50,686 nt of DNA from positions 1 through 50,686 of the forward strand of contig JAKQHY010000007.1 of NCBI GenBank assembly GCA_029555965.1, in the 5' to 3' direction. The stretch is from Chloroflexota bacterium. GTDB taxonomy: Bacteria > Chloroflexota > Anaerolineae > B4-G1 > SLSP01. Below are positions 49,776 through 50,686 of this stretch, piece by piece. Made by a program: the position numbers and the translations under genes. Each line of letters opens with the position of its first letter. Position 1 is the stretch's first letter. The notes under the pieces were generated by a model. It ran no database searches and was not told the DNA's origin. It saw only the letters and a list, made by a program, of their open reading frames with translations.

Positions 49776-50672
49776 TTACTTCACGCTGCCCGCCGTGAGG
49801 CCGGAAACGATGTAGCGCTGCGCCAGGAAGAAGAAGATGATAATCGGCAGGCTCATCAGGATGGACATGGCGGCAAAATCTGACCAGGGCGTGGAAAACT
49901 GCCCCTGCATCGAACGCAATGCCATCGCCAGCGTGAAGCGGCTGGGCGCTTCGAGCAGCGTCCAGGCCAGGGCGAACTCCGTCCAACCGGACATAAAGGA
50001 GAAGAGCACCGTCACGGCCAACGCGGGCAAGGAGAGGGGAAGCATGATCTGGAAGAACGTCTGCGTGGCCGACGCGCCGTCAATCTTGGCGGCCTCTTCC
50101 AACTCGCGCGGCACTGTGTCGAAGTAGCCTTTGAGGTTCCAGATCGCAAAGGGCAGCGTGCCAGATGCATACGCCAGCATCAGGCCGGGCAGCGTCGTGC
50201 GCAGCGTCTCTGCGCCTAGTTTGATTTGGCTCAACAGCACGTACAGCGCGCCGACGGTGGCCGAGGCCGGCAGCATCAACAGCGCGATAAAGCCCACCAT
50301 CCCCGCCTCGCGGCCGATAAAGCGGAAGCGGGAGAAGGCATAGGCGGCGGACGCGCCCAGCAGCACTGCCACCACGCTGGTGCCCAACGCGACCAACAGG
50401 CTGTTGCCCAACAACCGGCCAAACGTCATACACGAGGTCACGTCCGATGGATCGGAACACAGCAACTTGAACGGCTCGAGGAGTACCCGATGAAACGCGG
50501 CAAACGACGCGCCCGGTGGGATCAGACGCAACTCCAACGGCTTATCAATATTGCGCGGGTCCAACGCCAGCGAGACAATCCACAGGATGGGAAACAGCAC
50601 CGACGCCGTCACCAACAGCAAGAAAATCTGGATCAAAATCTGGTTGAGAATGTCCTTTTGCTTCCTAGACAT
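49776..50672 (-). CDS. sugar ABC transporter permease, MalG type (second copy)
   Basis: A 298-residue six-segment permease. The EAA loop is RELEEAAKIDGASATQTFFQ, and the opening TASVLFPILWIVSLALDPRN with a large extracytoplasmic first loop is typical of MalG/UgpE-like permeases. GGAGG precedes the ATG at 50672. The gene is near the window edge; a MalF partner and binding protein would be expected upstream, outside the window. It is only moderately similar to the other MalG-type protein in this locus. Confidence 0.9.
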   Translation of the reverse strand: MSRKQKDILNQILIQIFLLLVTASVLFPILWIVSLALDPRNIDKPLELRLIPPGASFAAFHRVLLEPFKLLCSDPSDVTSCMTFGRLLGNSLLVALGTSVVAVLLGASAAYAFSRFRFIGREAGMVGFIALLMLPASATVGALYVLLSQIKLGAETLRTTLPGLMLAYASGTLPFAIWNLKGYFDTVPRELEEAAKIDGASATQTFFQIMLPLSLPALAVTVLFSFMSGWTEFALAWTLLEAPSRFTLAMALRSMQGQFSTPWSDFAAMSILMSLPIIIFFFLAQRYIVSGLTAGSVK

Positions 50673-50686
50673 CGTAAGCCTCCGTC

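Overview
The window looks like a chromosomal fragment of a GC-rich, heterotrophic bacterium, most likely a member of the Chloroflexota (Anaerolineae or Caldilineae type). This is inferred from gene style: a large secreted CAP/FN3/DUF11 protein with a YLPLV linker, UMF1-type MFS transporters, Ycf46-type AAA ATPase next to HEAT/WD40 and Hsp70-like genes, many multi-domain sensors and sugar ABC permeases. No rRNA or universal marker is present to prove the phylum. Starts were mostly chosen by purine-rich Shine-Dalgarno sequences, which are clear for most genes.

Layout. 1-174: end of a tRNA-Ser gene, a tRNA-Arg(GCG) and a hairpin. 300-944: DedA/VTT membrane protein. 1168-9475: a + strand block with a Ycf46-like AAA+ ATPase, a HEAT/WD40 scaffold and an Hsp70-like protein, interrupted by an AT-richer restriction-modification module (PmeII-like nuclease, N4-type methylase, TdeIII/MjaII-like nuclease). 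9483-14849 (- strand): lipid genes (divergent PlsY, diacylglycerol-kinase-like, PlsC), a Cys-rich 66-residue membrane protein, a UMF1 transporter and a PLP ammonia-lyase. 14910-17356 (+): radical SAM protein, AlkD-like HEAT protein, GNAT. 17488-26081 (-): MFS plus DUF3267 zincin-like pair, secreted 1001-residue CAP protein, HAD-GNAT fusion, TRM11-like methylase, acid-sugar dehydratase. The dehydratase is divergent from an RraA-like aldolase (26268-27149), suggesting sugar-acid catabolism. 27254-33194 (-): SAM methyltransferase, hypothetical protein, S9 peptidase, carbohydrate-binding-like protein, Dus. 33381-34550: aminotransferase. 34636-45809 (-): receiver-GAF-cyclase, large GH13 protein, a 35-residue membrane peptide, a membrane protein with three L7/L12-type domains, HtpG, and a hybrid histidine kinase. 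45912-50672 (-): a sugar ABC permease locus with two MalG-type proteins, an anchored 168-residue protein and a fusion of a GT39-like membrane glycosyltransferase with a MalF-type permease.

The most unusual signal is not a gene. About fifteen sites, mostly between genes, carry short-period tandem arrays (unit 7, 8, 9 or 10 bp). In each, two to eight copies of one word are commonly followed, often without loss of phase, by copies of its reverse complement or by a different word of the same period. Many can fold into long hairpins, and two end in T-runs or sit where terminators are expected. They abut or provide start and stop codons (TRM11-like gene, PlsY-like gene), one forms a textbook G-quadruplex inside a coding sequence, and one lies in frame inside the glycosyltransferase-permease fusion. 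No CRISPR array, insertion sequence or integrase was seen.
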